DNA from: Trichoplax adhaerens
Lineage: Eukaryota; Placozoa; Uniplacotomia; Trichoplacea; Trichoplacidae
Length of the DNA: 64,000 bases
Assembly: GCF_000150275.1 (NCBI RefSeq)
Contig: NW_002060945.1
Location: 8,453,650-8,517,649, forward strand
Direction of reading: 5' to 3'
Below the pieces are notes generated by a model. The model saw nothing but the letters and a program-made list of their open reading frames with translations, ran no database searches and had not been told where the DNA came from. Positions 1-14,600 of the stretch are shown one piece after another. The position numbers and the translations under genes were made by a program. The number at the start of each line of letters is the position of its first letter. Position 1 is the first letter of the stretch.

Positions 1-3000
1 ATAGTCTCGACCAAACAAGATGTTTTCACGTACGGTACCCGCAAATATCCATGGCTGTTGAGACAAATAAACAATACTTCCATTGCAGCTATAAAATGAA
101 AATAAAAGCAATTGGCCTTTAAATATACGGTTATAAGGTGTTGATTTGTTTTCTTTACTCTCTTTAAGACACTAATTGTAATCGGTAGAATAAAAATCCT
201 ACTTTAAACTGCCTCGAGTAATCTGCAGCTCTCTCATAATCGCCATTAATAGCGAACTTTTACCACAACCAACTGATCCAACAATAGCACAAAGTTCTTT
301 AGGCTTAACTGAAAACGATACATTGGTAAGGACTTCATCATAAGTGTTCCATGAAGCTGAGATATTATCTGCTTCAATTCGATAAGGTGGCGACCGATAA
401 AATGATTCAGATCGTGGAATTTCACTTTCGACAACGGTTACTTCATCTAATAATAAATATTTCTATTTCAAAAACAAGTGATTACATCAGCTGGATAGAA
501 TTTAATCTGCTCTATTATTAAATATTCTATTCCTTTTACCTCAATTCTTTTCAATGATAAACGTAGATCAGCAAAACTACGTATCGATTCAGGTATACCT
601 TCCATAATTGTAATTTGTAGCGCATTTAAGACTGAAAATACTGTAAATACAGTGGAAGGATCTAAAGCATTGCCTAGCTCAACGTATGTTAATAAAGATG
701 CAAAAGCGATAACGCTAGTTGAAACCAATAAAATGCCTAAATTGATTGCTTGCATGTACGAAGCCAGTCGAATCTTGGACACTTCTTGCCTAAACGTTGA
801 TTTATTAAAGGTGTAATCCCGATTATCGTAAATTATGGTATTTACTTAGTACTCAATTACTTTTTGAAGCATTACGATTTATAATAAAAATCAATCATGA
901 ATTGAAATCACAAATATCAATATAGCTAAATATTGCTATGAAAGAGCATACTTACATCCTTGTTGAATTGACTAAATTGGAGAAACTATTTTCCCATGCG
1001 TACATTTTAATAACACGGATATTGGATAATATGTCATTCATTATCCTTACTCTTCTATCAGCTAATTTCAAATATCTTTGCCTATTAAAATCAAAAAATG
1101 ATGCATTTATGCGTTGCTTTCTTTATAATTAAGTTAATATAAACTTAACATGGTCTGAAAGATGGAATTAATATAATATCGTTGGCTATTTACAAGTTAA
1201 TAGAGTGGATGTATATCACAGCACAAATTAACAGGAAAATAAAAATTTAAATATAATTGAATTAGATTTATTTCCTAACACTCAGTCAGAAAAATTTCAC
1301 ATCTGTTTTTTTCTTAATTTGAAGTATGTTATTTAGATAATGTCTTCCGATTGTCCTATTTTATATACCGTCGTACTAGATCTACAGCTATGCAGATAGG
1401 AAAAGAGGTGTACCGTAAATAGTATTCAGTGGCTCCTAGGAATTGTTCTATAAAGTTATTGTGTTACTTAATTGAAAGACTAAGTGGTTATTGCAGAAAA
1501 TAAATTATTAGAAAGAGCATAAAGTTTGTTTAAAATAGCTATATCATCATTTGTTTGCTACTAATGGATACGCGAAATATACGTAATTAAGATAAAGTGC
1601 TAAAGACATTACTGTACCCCATGCACAAATAAATCATTTGAACCCTCGATATTTTTTATACACGTATAGCCCATAATTTATGAATTGTAACTAAAATATA
1701 AATGTATTCACTATGCCTATAGCATTATAATCTTATAATTGCATATTATTTATGAACAAAGAACTACATAGTATTTGCAAAGTACGATGTGAAAAACGTA
1801 AATTTCTAAGTATTACTGAGTAGGAAGAAATTTTAGTGCGATATGAAAGTGTTATATTTGCGCATATCATTAGGTTAGAAATATTTAAGGTGCTGCAGGG
1901 CATTCAATTAACATGTTTTATGAATCCAAGAATAATAAATAAAAATTGATTTATAAATGCTTACCTGAACTTAATATAAAACTTAGCAAAGATTGCTTGT
2001 GATGCTATCATTAACGCTAATACGCCTAAACCAACCAGACAGGAAGGTCCAATATATACCCATAGAATAGCTGTTAGACATATTAATTGTAAAGGTGCTG
2101 CCCATATAAAATGCAAATACATTGTCGAATCATTGAATCTTTGAGTATCATTGGCTAATAAGTTGATGATATTCCCGGTACTTGTTTGAGATAATGCAAT
2201 ATTACTAATTTTTAATGCCTATTGGATGAATGTTAAAATAAAAGTAGAATATCAAAATCATAAATTTAAATGTTCATTTCCGTAACTGAATTTCAATTAG
2301 CTACGTAATTGACGTTTACTGCATTTTATAATACTAAGGATTATTGCTTAATGATCGTATATTAAAGGAGATTATTTTTCCTCATAATCTAAGGATTACT
2401 ATTATTTGCACTAGCAAAAAATCAACTATCAAATCAAAAATATTATTATCTTCATTTCCTAAAAGGAATTATTTATTGCTCTTAGTATAAAAAATTTCAT
2501 TTTATAGTGACGATTACTGCCTAAAATCATGATGTTAAAATAAGTTATTTTTCATATGACATTAACGTTATACCATTTATGTTTGTAGTCTATGACTTAT
2601 TGCTTTTCGCATAATTTTGTTCACGTGTCACTGATGTGATGTTAAAATTGCTACCGCAGTCTTTTATTTGATTCATCATACCTCTATTCAGTACTACTGC
2701 AGTCTAATTGATATTAAATTAGCGCTTAAGTTGTTAGACATTTTGATATATTGTAATGTATCTTATGATACTATTTATCAAACCAAAAATATTGTATAGA
2801 TGGAAATTGCATTCTTTGACTTTGTCCAATCTTGATTAGCATGCAGTTGAACTTGTAGAAAATGTATACGTAACTTTCTTGTAGAATAACGATTTACCGC
2901 AACTGATTATGAAAGTAATCTCCGTGTGCTCGTTTTACGCGTGTGAAAAATTAGTAATGAATGCTAAGCATTATAGATGACTGGACATCAATTCCTATTC

Positions 3001-4292
3001 TTTATAACGGGATTGTAGAACTTACCTTATTATAAATGATAGCTGACAATGCTGCTCTAACTTGCATTCCGTAGCGAAATGCCCCAAAGTAGTAAGATTG
3101 TTCTGTCATGGTTATCAAAAACGCACTACATGACAGGCCAGCAGCATATAAGTAAGCTTGCCATTCAGGCATTCTCGCTACCGAAGAAGTGAAATAATTC
3201 ACTAGACCACCGATTAATAAGGGTTGAGCTATAGTCAATGCTTGCTGAAAGATAGTAAGGGAACCTTATTAATATATAGTATATAAAATGTTACAAGATA
3301 TTAAATTGATTCAGATGGGATTCATTTATGCTACAAAAGCAGCCAAGAGTACGTATATTGATATTGCTTACTACAATAAAACAAGGTATAGCCAGGAGAA
3401 GAAATTTCCGACCAAAACAATGAAACAATGTAATGGATAAACTAGGATTTCCTTTAGTAGATTGGCACTTTTCTAGTTCATGTTGCCATGAGCTGTGCGT
3501 ATTGCCAAAGTTGATAAACAAATCATATGTAATAGGGTAAATATTTTATTAAAAATCTTACAGGAAGCAAGCGAATTTAGTTTTATCATATTAGTGTTGG
3601 AGTTTAGAAAGTACATAAATTATTTAATTCCTTAATTATATTTATTTTACAAAGTTGAAAGAAGGCAATATTTAGTTTACCTGTCCAGTCTATCGATTAA
3701 TGCTTGTGTTTTATCCTCGCTTGATAAATCGAATAAATCGCTCTGTTCAAGACGTCTTTTAGCAGCCAACTTGAATAATGGATTGAGCCACCTTGGATAT
3801 TAAAAGTAGAAATGACATTGAGGCTTTATATTAAGCATTATGATTATAGTAGTATTTATTCATGTATAAATGGTCTAAAAGTTGATATCCTCCACAATCG
3901 AGTAAGTCTATGAACATTATTGTGATAGTTTTACTCAGATAATAAGCAAAATATTTCTTAAAACTTCTGCACAGGATTAAAATAAGTTTCAATATGGTTT
4001 CAGTTCCTAATTAAAATTTAAAGCTGACTATCGTTTGAACAATTGATATGTTTCTGTTTACTTTATTGTATCATATAAACGACAAACGGAAATTATGTAA
4101 TTTATGCTGCACAGAAAATAGAGTAGCTAGAGTTCAATCTACGCAAAGATAGTATTAATAGACGTCAATATTTCTTAGCGATAAAGATCCATAATTACAT
4201 GCTATAATTCTACAACTGCTATTGAAACAAAATTAATTCTATATTACTTACCAAAAAGAGGCATAACGAGAGATAAAATTCGATTTATCCAT
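1..4292 (-). CDS. ABCC (MRP4-like) transporter gene A, 5' part only
   Basis: This is the start of a full-length ABC subfamily C exporter; the rest lies beyond the left edge. Exons in transcript order: 4252-4292, 3681-3791, 3375-3492, 3026-3244, 1965-2218, 956-1081, 540-789, 203-446 and <1-88. They encode the N-terminal segment, TMD1 and the first part of NBD1, with a Walker A-type GSVGCGKSS and then [10 protein letters not shown]. Exon lengths of 111, 118, 254, 126 and 250 match genes B-D exactly. The ATG at 4290-4292 is chosen because it follows an in-frame stop and opens the exon carrying the conserved aromatic segment before WLNPLF. No separate upstream first exon is needed, unlike in gene D. 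The protein is clearly diverged from B-D, so this is the outgroup copy of the array. Substrate cannot be read from sequence. Confidence 0.9.
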
Positions 4293-6469
4293 GGTAGCTA
4301 GTTGATTAATATTTTAAAACCGTGATGTTCCTCTTTACGTTTATTTACTTTTTGCTACGTAAATCTTTAATGGATTGATGTATGCTCCAATGGTTTTTTT
4401 GCTTTCAATTCCTTGAATTGGATATAGAGAGAATCTTTCTTATTACATTAGATTGAGTAATGCCATGATGAGAAATAAATACATCGCTCTTGAGAGAATT
4501 TTTTACATTTAATGTTATAGATGGTGAGAGGTTATTAATCGAATAAAGGAAGCGAAATAGCGATAACCTTTACTACTAAAGCATATGATAAAAAGTCACT
4601 AAGCAGCACTAAACCCCATTCTTGGATGTAGCAGAAATCTTAATTAAGTTATTACTTACTTAAATTGTAGCTGTGTAAATTTTGCTCAAGTTTACATTCT
4701 CTCCTGCTTAGGTAATTACGTGACGCAGGCTGAGATGATAATCCGTGAGGATAGTACATTAATGATTTGACTGTTTGATTACGTAACATTAGCAAAGATG
4801 ATTGCTAGCACATCATCTTTAATGATGAATCTGGTGCATATACATCTAACATCAAAATGGATAATACTAATATTAGCAATGGAAGACGTAAGTGATAAGA
4901 CTATCTAGCCTTATCGAGTAAGACAGTATTTTTAATTTCTAACTAAACCATTTTGCTTCTTACAAACTAATCTTTATATTTAACTAAACATAGTATAAAT
5001 TAAAGAGGAAAATGTATAGCGTTATTTGCTGTAGCCTTTGAATTTAAACGATCCATTGCCTAAAGCTATTCTTCTAAATATAATGAGCTGGTATTTACTC
5101 ATGTTAAGACCTCTTAGCAATGTACACCTGCTGGCAATCATAGCTTGAGAAGTTGACCTTTATGACTGATTATTACAAACAGTCCTCCTCGATAAAAAGT
5201 ATTAGATAGCTTCCTTTGGTATATCTCAAGATTAGTATTATTCAGTAAAATAATAGTTGATGATTGTTATTACACTTGATTTAAAATTCAAAGTTAGCGT
5301 AGCTATATATTTCGTTTCTTTAATAAGTATATGATGACAGTTAATCTTCAGAATGGCAACGCTTTAATTACTGAGCAATCCGAAGTATTCGATTATAATC
5401 GTTTAGAATCCAAAGTAATATCAGGAGATGGTCATCATGTTATTTTTCTAAATTAGAACGCGGAATTGCTGGTTAAATTTCATTTATTTTGTAGACAAAA
5501 ATTCTAGTTGAAGTGATGAAGGAATTCGATGATTACAGTACAGTAGTAAAGAAGCTACGAAAGCCTTTAATTATCTTAGCATATTGTTACTAAAAGCATA
5601 CTAGATTAGTTTTCAAATATGGCTTTAATTGCAAAGCTGGACGACAGATTTTACCGGCATTATTTAATGTGTAGTATAAGGGAAAATTTAGGCAAGAATA
5701 ACAAAATATAAGAGGACAGAACACACGGTTATAGTATCGATTACTAATTGATTTTTTTGAATGGTACCTTTTCCTTTCAAGAGAATCTATCTAAATGATG
5801 ATAGTACTGTACTGTATATTATCCAAAGAACGAGTTATTAATATTCTTACTCTGTAAGTTACTCAAATCATATGATACTGTGGCCGCTTTAACTATTAAA
5901 TAAATAAAAACTGTCTAAAGTGAAATGTGATACAGTAAGTAGTGATTATTGATGATATCACCGAACAAGCGGTTATTGCATAAAATAAAACCTGTTATCC
6001 AGTATCATGAAGAATAGGGGCATGTGGGCATGAAATGACAAGGGTAGAGAATATCATGTTACAATGGATTTAAATTTTACTATGTATGTTCCGCTTGTTT
6101 ATTTCAATATGCGATATTGTGCTCTTCCCAGCCTAAGTAATACAGCCAAATACAACGCATAACAGGATTTTTATGCTTTGTCATCAAATGGATTTATAAC
6201 ACTGGATAACTTGAAATAGTATTGTACAATCTTAGAGGATAATATTGAGGATATTACTGTAGGACGGCTATGCCTAACAATGAGGTAGAGACTTTCTACA
6301 TAAAACCAGCTAGGGCAGTGATAACGAAAAATTATCCAATATCTTACTCTTACAATGGCAGAAAGAAACAACAACTGAATTAAATATCTTTGCTTAGACT
6401 TTGCTAATAAACGACACCAATGCTTTTCTATGCTCATCAACATATTTTAAGGCGTATGTTTAAGGTGAT
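4293..6469. other. intergenic, nothing recognised
   Basis: A+T-rich sequence upstream of gene A. I see no splice-consistent coding exon, RNA gene or clear repeat. The promoter of gene A should lie in its left part, but no motif can be supported. Confidence 0.5.
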
Positions 6470-6805
6470 TCATTGAAAGCCTTAATGAACCACTCGAGGA
6501 AAAAATATTTCGATCAAACCCTATTTAACATTGCTAACTAATAGGAGATTTCGATTAGGACGATGTACGGTTGTGCAACAGAATGGTCAAGAAAGAATGA
6601 AATGGAGATGCCACATTTTCAAGACATAACTTGAAGAAGAAGAATTTATAATTGAATGCTTCAACAAGCCTCCTGAGGCAAAAATACCTCGACCAAATGC
6701 TGTTTAACATGGTTAATACGAAATTTCGATTAGGACGATGATCGGATGTGCAATAGAACGATAAAAAAATAATGAAATAGAGATGTCGAATCAACGCCAA
6801 AAGTA
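6470..6805. repeat. two diverged tandem copies, about 175 bp apart
   Basis: The segment around 6478-6625 recurs at about 6660-6800. The shared core CGATTAGGACGATG starts at 6552 and again at 6727. Both copies then share a G/T-rich stretch and GAAATGGAGATG / GAAATAGAGATG. On the minus strand each copy can be read as a similar peptide containing HRPNRN, but with stops in the first copy, so any coding role is lost or imaginary. Confidence 0.55.
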
Positions 6806-9800
6806 CAATAGCAAACGAACACTATAACAGAAAAATGAGAAAAATAAATTGGTCATTGCAGACCTTAATGGTCGTATGAAATTAGTCTTTGATCTGCATT
6901 GTAGCCATTGAAAGCTTAAAGATTATCGCATTAAAATGTTTATTTTCAATATCTCATCTGTTAAGAGCTGCTACGCCTGACAGAAGGTTGTTTTCTGTCA
7001 TTTAAATACAAGTATACAGATTAGATCGAGATTTTTAATTACAAATATGTCGAGTAGTGACAAAGGAAATGATTGGTTTTGGATTTACTTTTAAGGAAAG
7101 ATACTAAATTTTGAAATAACCAACACAAATAGACATCCGGTTCAAATGTGCTGATGAAGACGATGGATAAATGATAGTCATGAAATGTATGATTTCCATC
7201 TGTTAATTATCTATTCATTTAAACCCCCCCACCTCGGTCATTAAAGTAGAATCCTAATCATTATGCAGTAAAATGAAGATGACCTTGATAGTATCGATTA
7301 CTTCCGTTTAAGGATTGTATAATCGTTGTTTCAGTTGATGGATGGCTGCCTCGACAATGAAATAAATCTTAAGACAACAAAAACTTGTCCTATGATATTT
7401 TGAATTCAATCGATGAAATCAATTTGTTAATGACCATCCATTAAAATGTGATGATTTCGACCGTCTTAGGATGTACAGTAGCTCACTTTCCCTTGACTAA
7501 TATTCTACTATACTTTCGACGCGAATCATTCAATTTTATCGTTTAACCGTAAGGCTTACCTTTTACTTCCAATTCGATGAGCGAAATTGATTTGTTCACG
7601 GCCATAAGGCGAGATGAATCGTGACTATATCAATGATCCAACTGCTTTTCTTGTATCAGCAACGATTAACCAAGCTAGGACTTCAAAGAAGAAAGTGGAA
7701 GAATTGAATTAGGATGGGGCAATTGCTTCTCCTTTACTTTTTCACTTGTAATCAATACAGTGAAGTCGTTATATGATTATGAATGCGAGCACGTCGATAA
7801 ACATGAATGTCTATGTATATAAATACGTCTATATCCTCTCATGAAGGGAGGTAAAAAAGAGTTTTAAAATCTCTCTACACAACATTTAGTTATCAACTTG
7901 ACTTGATGTACGGTAGCCTATTGGTATATCTAAAAATGGAAGAAGAAAGCAATAATAGTACCTCAATCTAAGCCAATTGTTCAATAGCTACTTGTACCAG
8001 ATGATGCTAGCTTCCTACTGTATAGAAATGTTTTGATATCAGTATGGATAGAATAAGGTTTAATTTAATCCTTAACATAACACCATACCCTACGATGAAA
8101 AGATCGATCACTAATGTCAATACCACGCACATTGAGGGCTAGGTACGTATGCTCAAGTCGGCTACGTTACCTTTTCCTTTCCAATTAATTTTGCTAAGAG
8201 TAGAGCAAGACCATTCAATTTGTCAATTCAATGCATGCTCCAAGTATGCTAAGACGTTGAATTGGCCAGTATTAAAATGCCAATTAATAGTAATTAAAAT
8301 CGATCATGATACAATAGATGAATTATTAATGCTAAGTAAACCATCTAGACAGCAAGCAAGTAGCGAGAAGCCAGATCGCTTAATAGGCCTCAGTAATCAG
8401 TTAAATATTTTTTCGCTCCCCTCCCCTTTCAGGACATCATTTTATTCTGATTTTATTCCATTTCTTGTCATCTTTATTCAATTTAATGACCATTGTATCT
8501 TTCGTTTATTCTATTATCTGTGATTATAAAAAAAGGAGTAATCGCCAATAATAAAATAGCCTTTCGTGTATTTTAAATGGTTTCTTTCTTATTGTAATGG
8601 CTACTTTTCCAATAATATTGAACCGATGATTATAAGATTGAAATAATATTATTCAATACAGACAATACAAGTTTAGACTAGAGGAGTTCCCTTAATACTA
8701 TTGTTTTGCTACCAATTAATCTTGTCTTAACTATGCTGATCAAGATATAAATAAGATAATCATCATGACAAAAACAGTTTGAAGATAACAAGTTGAAATT
8801 TTCCCTCCCCTCTCTCTCTCTTTCAAGCTAAAATTATATTAACAATAACACATCACTTGATGACGCGATAATGGCATGCAAATAAGACGATAGTTTAGCA
8901 CCATGCATTGGATCGATTCAGTGATACTCCAACTAGCCTAAAATCATGCGTTAATATACTATTATTCTCATTTCGATCGTTAATTGAAAGTTTCCTAATT
9001 AAGATCTTCTTAATCTGATCCTTTCTATAACAAGATAATGAGATACGCTAGACGTTGACTTTGCTTTCTTCCACGCTTCTCCTATATGTTGTCAACTTTA
9101 TAACAGTTCATCTTCTTATACATCAAAATAGAAGAGGAAATAACAAGAAAGACAGACGAGATAATCTTTTCCATTTCGCCCTTTACTACTATCAACTCTA
9201 CTTTTGGCGTATCAATCCACAGTGACCAATTTTTTTTTATTTGTTGCTTCCCTTCCTTCAACTCTGCTCATGAGTGATAAATTTAAAAGGACCAATCATT
9301 TTCCCCTTCCCCTCCCTCCAACTCTACTTATCTAACTCAATTTGTGGGGTATAAATCTAAAATGATTAGACAACCACAGATCATGCTAGAATTTCAATAG
9401 GATTTTGAGGATAGAAGGCAGTATGATATTCATATTGATAATGTGTTCTTAGTGTTTACAAAGAATCTAACTTGTTGGCGTAAACTTGATTCTAGTTGAA
9501 TAGATTAATGCGCTGCATGTTGCGAAATTCTTTAATAGAAGTTATTCAAGCTGACAGACCCAAAATGTAATCTTTTTTATTATGACCACCTTGTTACTAT
9601 TTGCATTAAGCTAAAAAATCATCATGGCCTACATTTTATAGTAGAGATTCGATAACCAATGAGACATTGCTTCGTCTATAACGTGATACAAGTGGAAGAG
9701 AAATGTCAACACGACATAATAGATCACGCACCAAGGTCCATAATTTTGTGTCCATGTTGAACTAAGGTACAATAAAAGAATAGTACTATAAGCACCCACT

Positions 9801-10079
9801 ATGCTTAATCAAGAATGCTGACTCAAAGGCTTAGTCAATAACTTACATTATTGTTGCTGTATACTATAATTTAAAATTCTATCCTGTCTATGACTTGGCT
9901 AATTTATTATCCTTATCGTAGCGATGACTCACCAACTTAAGACATAGGTTGTTCTATTTTCAGTCTTTAAACGTGATAGAGAATGATATTTGTTTGATGA
10001 TAAGCAATCGTAGGTTTTGTCACCCATCAAGACTGTTTTACTTTATACCTTCCATCTTGAAGGACTTTAATTTCAATTT
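6806..10079. other. intergenic, weak repeats only
   Basis: No gene recognised. A 124-codon open frame on the plus strand at 8149-8523 has no recognisable motif. At 9180-9360 a pyrimidine-rich segment with CAACTCT(A/G)CT is loosely repeated about three times. The rest is unstructured A+T-rich DNA. Confidence 0.45.
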
Positions 10080-11250
10080 CTATCAATCTGATGCATCGCT
10101 TTAAATGTTGGAAAATATTCAACGCCTTGAATGCTGTCGATAAATTGTAGCAAGTAGAGAGAAATTTCTTAACAGCGTATTTGTCAACGTGGTTTCCAGC
10201 CTACCGATAAATATTCTATAAAATATCCAAATCTGCTTGAATCTCAAAAGTCTATTGCAAAATAGACCCACAGGATAAGGTTGTCTTATAAAATAATCTA
10301 TGGGTAATAGGTATAGAAGTTATTTTGACGGCATTCTCGTCAACTATGTTGTTCCCAGCCCATAGATAGACAGTTTGTAACTGCATGAATTTTGCCAACA
10401 CATTGCAGAATTCAAACATTGACCCAAGCTGTCGAATAAAATAGTCTTTGAGCAACAAGTAGAGATGTTTACCACATGACTTTCCAGCCTAAATGTTGTT
10501 TCCAGCCAATGCATAATGAGACATTTTTTAAAATAGTTGTTAATACTAAACCTGCTTAATGCTTGTTGGTCATTATAGAATTAAACCAAAAGATCAAGTT
10601 ATCTCAATGTACTAATTAGAGAAGCTATTTGATGGTATTCTTGTCAATTTGTTATATGCAGCTTACTGATAGATGTGTTATTAATAACATATTAAAACTG
10701 CTTTAATCTCGTGTTGACGCGGCTAGTTGTTAGTAGTTTAAGACAAGGATTACAAATTCCACTTATAGAGGTATTAGGAGATTCTAACAGTTACAATCGA
10801 ATAAGTAGGCCTTTGCGACGCTGTTATATAATTTTAGTCGGACTGTATTAAGGTTAGCGATTACTTGTTTATAGTCTGACCAAGATTACCAATTTCACTT
10901 ATAGAGACATTAGAAGATTCTAACGATTGCAATGGAATAAGTTGGCCTTTACAGAACTTTCATATATCACATGGGTACTTGAAAAATCTCTTTTCTATCG
11001 TAATATTACAGAAATATTTACAATTTTTAGCAGTTGCCAACAAATTATATCGATAACTTCTAGCTTGTTTGTGTGCATTGGAAAAAGTTTGAGCTACTTC
11101 AATGGTATCGATAAGTTTTTATATTTGCATTGAATAGTTCTATTACTTCGTAACCATTAATCGCTAGCTTCAGCATACTATGATTACGAACAGATTGACC
11201 ATGAAAGATACACCTGAGATGTTTTACTTTAGCACTATTCACGAATACTG
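10080..11250 (-). pseudogene. decayed leucine-rich-repeat-like coding relic
   Basis: On the minus strand, short peptide pieces recur that resemble leucine-rich repeats, such as LQTVYLWAGNNIVDENAVK near 10330-10385. A related AGNHVDKYAVK lies near 10170-10205 and further AGNNI-like words near 10490 and 10660. The GCTGG(A/G)AAC words are spaced roughly 145-160 bp. At 10735-10960 two copies of another unit read as LQSLESSNVSISEIG and LLESPNTSISGI. Stops and frame changes break every frame, so this is a relic and not a gene. The LRR identity rests on pattern only and could be wrong. Confidence 0.35.
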
Positions 11251-11255
11251 GATAA

Positions 11256-11632
11256 GCTGGAAAATATGCATAACTAGGGGTGGACTATGACGATAATTAT
11301 AAATTCCTACTAATGCGTCATTTGGAATTAAAAGCCATGCTATCCTCTGACCTTCTTAATGCAATTATTAAGCTAATCCTGGGATTGCAATGCGCTACAT
11401 CAGTTTGTTATCATTTCTTAAAATATTAAGACATTATTTATTCGCATTCCTTTACCTAAATGAACTGGAAAACATGCATAACAGCGCATCATTTAAAATT
11501 GGAAGTCATATTATTTTTTAAGTTTGTTAATGCAATTCGTAAGTCAATTCTTGGATTATATCATGTTACATCAGTTGGGTGCTATTTCTTAAAGTATCAA
11601 GATATTATTTATTCACAATCCTTGACCTAGTT
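11256..11632. repeat. two diverged tandem copies, 208-bp period
   Basis: The segment from 11256 (CTGGAAAATATGCATAAC) recurs from 11464 (CTGGAAAACATGCATAAC). Later shared words occur in the same order: TTAATGCAATT, TACATCAGTT and TTATTTATTC. The minus-strand reading again shows leucine/isoleucine-rich fragments, so this may be a continuation of the neighbouring LRR-like relic. Confidence 0.6.
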
Positions 11633-14600
11633 GCTACTTTTATCTACCGATCGTTATCTAGCAAAGTGCAGATATTGGTTGCAATTTAGAAAATGATGTT
11701 GTGGCACTTTATATTCCAGTAACTAACCATTAACTTAGAGTTTCAAGATATGGTTATTTACATATCCTAACTTAAAGTATCACTTAAAGAGGTTGAAAGA
11801 TTAAATATTCGAGCTATTAACTTTATAAGAAAATTATGTTATACAAAGTATGCAATTGCTTCTCCTGATGCGTCAAATAAGATAGGCACAGATATATGTG
11901 TAATCGCTTAGACTATATGGAAAGACATTATTTTGAAATATTGCATGATACTTTGAAGTAACTATCTAAACTTATTGCTATAATTATGAAATCTCGGATA
12001 AACAATGAAGGGAATTAAAAAGTAGAAAGTAATAGTTAGTACTTCTATTCGCCTTAATTGATACAGCTTTAGAAATAGCTTACAACATCAGATATAATTT
12101 ACTACCAGTTTACAGGCATATTAAATTATAAATCACCTGCAGAAATTTCGCTGTCTATGCCTTAGATGATCAGAAAGTTTTGCTATTTATAGGGCACAGC
12201 TCACAGCTCACAGCTGGTTCTTCGTGATATAAACGAATAAGATTTCCTTTATACGAATATCTATTAGCCTAGCAAAAACTTTCTCATAATACTTCTTGAG
12301 GAGAATATATTATATTCGTAAGTAAATATTAAATAACTAGAAAATAACTTTACTCTAGTGTAATTAATTGCAAATTTTCAGAAAATTTCAGAAGATATTA
12401 TTACTTTAATGCATGTATTGTCGTTATATTCAAGATTTAGAGAACTGTCTAGCTACATCATACTGTACTTAGCTACTTAAATTTAGAAGAATTTAATATA
12501 TACAGTACGCATTATTATCTTGAAATTGTCCATTTATAAGGTATTTATCAATATAGCAATCACAAACCTCCAGAAGTCATTTATAGCCTATATTACTGGT
12601 TAATATCGTCTATGAACTACATGATAAGTGAATTAAGCTATCGGGTATTGATCGGTTTCTTAGCATTTAACATGCTAATAGTTACGTGTATTGAAAAATC
12701 CGAAAGATAAAGCCAAAATACTATGCTAGCACTTTACGTAATTATTTGTCTGGAGGATTATTTATTGGTACAATAGTAATTTGCAATCTTCAGTATATCC
12801 TGAAATATATCATTAATATTGTTGATTTAAAAACGTAAATAACTTAATACATAATTAGTTGATTAGTATACATTTAATAAAAGCGATTAATTTATACATG
12901 CTCTATCATAGCAATTTGCACAACAATATTCGATCGTACTTTCATGTTATTGATTGTAGTATATTTAGAATATACTGTAACTATATTCTACTCTTAAATA
13001 TAGACATGTTGTATTGATCTTATATTTAGACATATCTACAGTCTGTTTGCTCTACATTCAAATATGGCCTACTACATTTAGTTATTACAGTCCTCGCTAT
13101 TTTCTACAATCATCTGCTATTCTATAACCTGTTATGGTATATGTTGTATCTAATCCTACAATCATGTTCTCTGCATGTGTTTTAATGCCATAGCTATAAA
13201 TACTGCCATTTTCTGCCTTAGATTTCTTAAGTTGCATTATTAGTCACAGTAAGTATTCACACTTTACTTACGGCAGCTACCACGCCGACCTACCGTAATT
13301 ATCACATTGTACCTAACTATTCTTAAGCTCTTTGTGCAATTCTCTGCATGGCAACTGAAACCACATTATCTGACTCTTTGAACACTCCATCACATTGATT
13401 CACAAAGATAAGTAGAGAATTACTACAAATATGTAGTCTTAAACTAGTAATATTAGAATGCCAAATGATATATGAACGACATTCTGCTTTAAAGGTATCA
13501 ACAAAATACCAAAAACTTAGCTGGCAGTATCTTTCCCTTTACTATACTATAGATATACAAGTATCACCTATTTCTACACTAAATAAGGAAAAGGGTAACA
13601 GTTTCAATAAACATATTGTTCAATGATTAGATATCTAGATATTGCATCAAATCAATAAACAATAAATCATTTAAACGCGTGTTCTATTAATTATTTCAAA
13701 TGCTTATGAGCCGACATCTAGTTTACAGAAAATTACTATCCAACTTCTGGTAACCAACTATAAAGTACCTGGATAACAATACAAAAATTCATGAATAGCA
13801 AGCAGCTTACATTACTAAGTGCTTAGAGGTATACACTAATAAAAGTCTTGTAGATCCAACCTTATTAAAATAAATGAGCAGCAATAAATTTACTGTATTG
13901 GAACTCGTTTATTAATATTACTGAGAAAAATATTGATAGGCAATTATTCTTTTTACTATGGAAGTAGATTATATTTTTAAGTGATGGAAATTATCACAAA
14001 TTAGTAATTGCCCAATTTGTAGAGAAATTGAAGCAAGCATTAAATAAAGCATATTATTGACACATTCCTATTTAGACCTACATCATTTTAATCAATAGAG
14101 CATTAAAACTTGATCAATTAGTTCGAAGCCAATCATTTCTGTACCATCAACTTTGGCACAAGTTATAAATTTTACATGAAAAACGTAAAGTATATAAATA
14201 TTATCAATAAAAATTGCTTAATATTAATGACATGCTTTCATTCACAATTATAAAGTAAACTTTGGCCTATTCCAAGAAATAGACTACATTAACTACACGA
14301 ATTGGATTACAATCATTTACTTAGAAGGTTTTTAACTATAGAAATCATCTCATGAGATGTAATCAAATTACACAAATAACATCTATTTTAAATAATAAAT
14401 GAAGGAATTTGTTTATAATATTCATGCTAAGATTTTAGAAAATACTATTTAGTCTCTCCAACATGAATAACTTATTACCAGCTCGATAACGTCATAATAT
14501 GATATTATTTATCGACCCTATTCGGTTATAATGTCATCTGCTATGTGTAGCTGATCTTGTTATATATATTGATATTATATGAGCATTAATAGTTGCAAAG

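Noticed and set aside
8149-8523. 124-codon plus-strand open frame
   Set aside because: Longest frame in the left spacer, but no recognisable motif, no splice context and ordinary A+T-rich composition.
10927-11133. 68-codon plus-strand frame
   Set aside because: The minus strand here reads as a better LRR-like relic, so the plus frame is probably a shadow.
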